Assembly (NCBI GenBank): GCA_029932545.1
Contig: JAOZPW010000205.1
Span: 1 to 7,157, forward strand
Length of the DNA stretch: 7,157 nt
Source of the DNA: Thermoanaerobaculales bacterium
GTDB lineage: Bacteria; Acidobacteriota; Thermoanaerobaculia; Thermoanaerobaculales; Sulfomarinibacteraceae
Reading direction: 5' to 3'
The position numbers and the translations under genes are program-made. This document shows, in pieces, positions 6,801 through 7,157 of this stretch. The notes beneath the pieces were generated by a model. The model had not been told where the DNA came from. It saw only the letters and a list, made by a program, of their open reading frames with translations, and made no database searches. Each line of letters starts with the position of its first letter. Position 1 is the stretch's first letter.

Positions 6801-7094
6801 GGAGTTGTCGAGGTGGCCAAGGTTGGACAGGGTCACCCGGACATTCCGGAGTTGCTGGCTTCGGGTGACGTCGAGTTGGTCATCAATACGGCTGCAGGTC
6901 GCCGCGCGGCTCAGGACGCTGGTTCGATTCGCAGGGCGGCCCTGGATGCTCGAGTGCTGTACATCACGACGATCCCCGGGGCACACGCCGCCGCCGAGGC
7001 GGTTGCTGCTCTGAGGCGCGGACGTTTGGAAGTGCGGGCCCTCCAGGACGCCAGACCCAAGCCGCCGGCATGGGCCGCACAGTCGCTCAGCTGA
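3852..7094 (+). CDS. carB: Carbamoyl-phosphate synthase large subunit
   Basis: This 1080-residue subunit makes carbamoyl phosphate from bicarbonate, two ATP and ammonia delivered by CarA. The carboxyphosphate half (about 1-405) has LGAGPIRIGQACEFDYSG, NSNPATIMTD, GGQTALN, RPSFTLGGWGGG, GVHTGDSITVAPAQTLTD and EMNPRVSRSSALASKATG. The oligomerisation region follows (about 405-555; IDPWFLRRIEGLV, RRVDTCAAEFEA). The carbamoyl-phosphate half (about 560-935) has MILGGGPVRIGQGIEFD, NCNPETVSTDYD, RPSYVLGGRAMEIVY, GVHSGDS and EVNPRASRTVPF. The C-terminal MGS-like allosteric domain (about 940-1060) has ATGGTA and VAKVGQGHPDI, with the lysine and threonines used for nucleotide effectors in E. coli, then INTAAGRR and YITT. 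Length is close to E. coli (1073). Oddity: W180 replaces the serine of the E. coli TMGGSGGG ATP loop. A short A/P-rich tail follows the last domain. The ATG at 3852 overlaps the carA stop as ATGA; 3855 is also possible. Confidence 0.97.
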   Translation: MMNRTSEPLPSKVCILGAGPIRIGQACEFDYSGVQGVKALREEGCEVVLVNSNPATIMTDARLAHRTYVEPLTLEAVTAVLEKERPDALIPTLGGQTALNLAIELDEAGVLERLGIRLLGASVESIRLAEDRELFRNTMVKAGLPVLPATTVRSIEGGLEALKTIGLPAILRPSFTLGGWGGGTATTEERFVEILERGLDVSPTHEVLVERSVLGWKEFELEVMRDGAGAFVVVCSIENFDPMGVHTGDSITVAPAQTLTDREYQVLRDAAREVLDAVGVATGGANVQFAVNPNDGSYAVIEMNPRVSRSSALASKATGFPIARFAAKVALGMRLDEIINDITGTTPAAFEPALDYVVVKIPRFAFEKFPGAVAELGTAMKAVGEVAAMGRTFEEALLKAVRSLEVDRDSLQAWPGLAEQPDQGLKDLLNVASPERLWEVAEGLRRGWGIEALHEITAIDPWFLRRIEGLVGAEGLIAESGSEDLQLFRMAKRLGFSDAHLGRLWGLDEEAVRRRRLHAGICRIRRRVDTCAAEFEARTPYLYGSFGDLDEQPTSRRAVMILGGGPVRIGQGIEFDACCVEAVAGLNAEGLEAVMVNCNPETVSTDYDAVDRLHFDPLHQEDVLDLCLAEKPVGVLVQLGGQTPLKLAGTLEAHGVPVWGTDRDAIDRAEDRGRFQKLLEDLGLDQPPGAMVTSAEEALNATAELGYPVLVRPSYVLGGRAMEIVYDDDQLLEYLKRAADLDPDRPVLLDHFLERALEVDVDAVADGERVVICGILEHIEEAGVHSGDSGAVTPPVSLPLELQAELRRQVRQMALALDVRGLMNVQFAIQDNKVFVIEVNPRASRTVPFLARASGDPWAELAARVCAGARLADLGVTDGVAVETAVKLPVFAFERFPGVDPLLGPEMRSTGEVMGRGRTFGEAFAKAAQAAGWRMPAEGTILLSLADRDKSRLPALASRFEELGFSLAATGGTAQALREAGFEGVVEVAKVGQGHPDIPELLASGDVELVINTAAGRRAAQDAGSIRRAALDARVLYITTIPGAHAAAEAVAALRRGRLEVRALQDARPKPPAWAAQSLS

Positions 7095-7157
7095 GACCGA
7101 GAGCAATCTCTTCAACGGGCGGTGCCACTCTTTGCAGTGTTCCCCAGGTAACCCGCA

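Noticed and set aside
7095..7157. Terminator after carB
   Set aside because: Only a 4-bp CACT/AGTG stem without a T run is visible in the remaining 63 bases.

Overview
This is a GC-rich bacterial chromosome segment whose main content is core metabolism: an Asn tRNA and the two subunits of glutamine-dependent carbamoyl-phosphate synthetase (carA-carB), which supplies pyrimidine and arginine synthesis. The lineage cannot be fixed from the sequence. The GC-rich coding style, the DUF3891 gene and a C-terminal motif of secreted proteins (SVVDNQTGDAILIPA) are compatible with an Acidobacteriota-like Gram-negative; this is a weak inference from memory.

Layout. Positions 1-369 hold no confident gene. 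They contain purine-rich short-period repeats and an inverted repeat of 10-base units (171-200 against 271-300). A DUF3891 protein (370-1173, +) ends inside a 15-bp hairpin that abuts the promoter of a self-contained tRNA-Asn(GUU) unit: promoter 1204-1231, tRNA 1249-1323, intrinsic terminator 1333-1354. Right after the terminator, 1357-1635 holds the frameshifted, truncated remains of a secreted protein gene, in which three reading-frame pieces can be read. An ECF-type sigma factor lies on the minus strand (1717-2292) with no visible anti-sigma partner.

The 402-base gap between the sigma gene and carA (2293-2694) is mostly a 284-bp element (2354-2637) bounded by 34-base inverted arms built from hexamer repeats. 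It looks like a non-coding, MITE-like or dispersed intergenic repeat. carA (2695-3855) and carB (3852-7094) follow on the plus strand. They overlap by four bases (ATGA), so they are co-transcribed and probably translationally coupled. The last 63 bases after carB hold no gene and no convincing terminator.

I see no new multi-gene system. The points most worth a second look are the gene ruin beside the tRNA, the hexamer-armed element upstream of carA, a tryptophan in the glycine-rich ATP loop of CarB, and the lack of Shine-Dalgarno sites before every first gene of a transcription unit.
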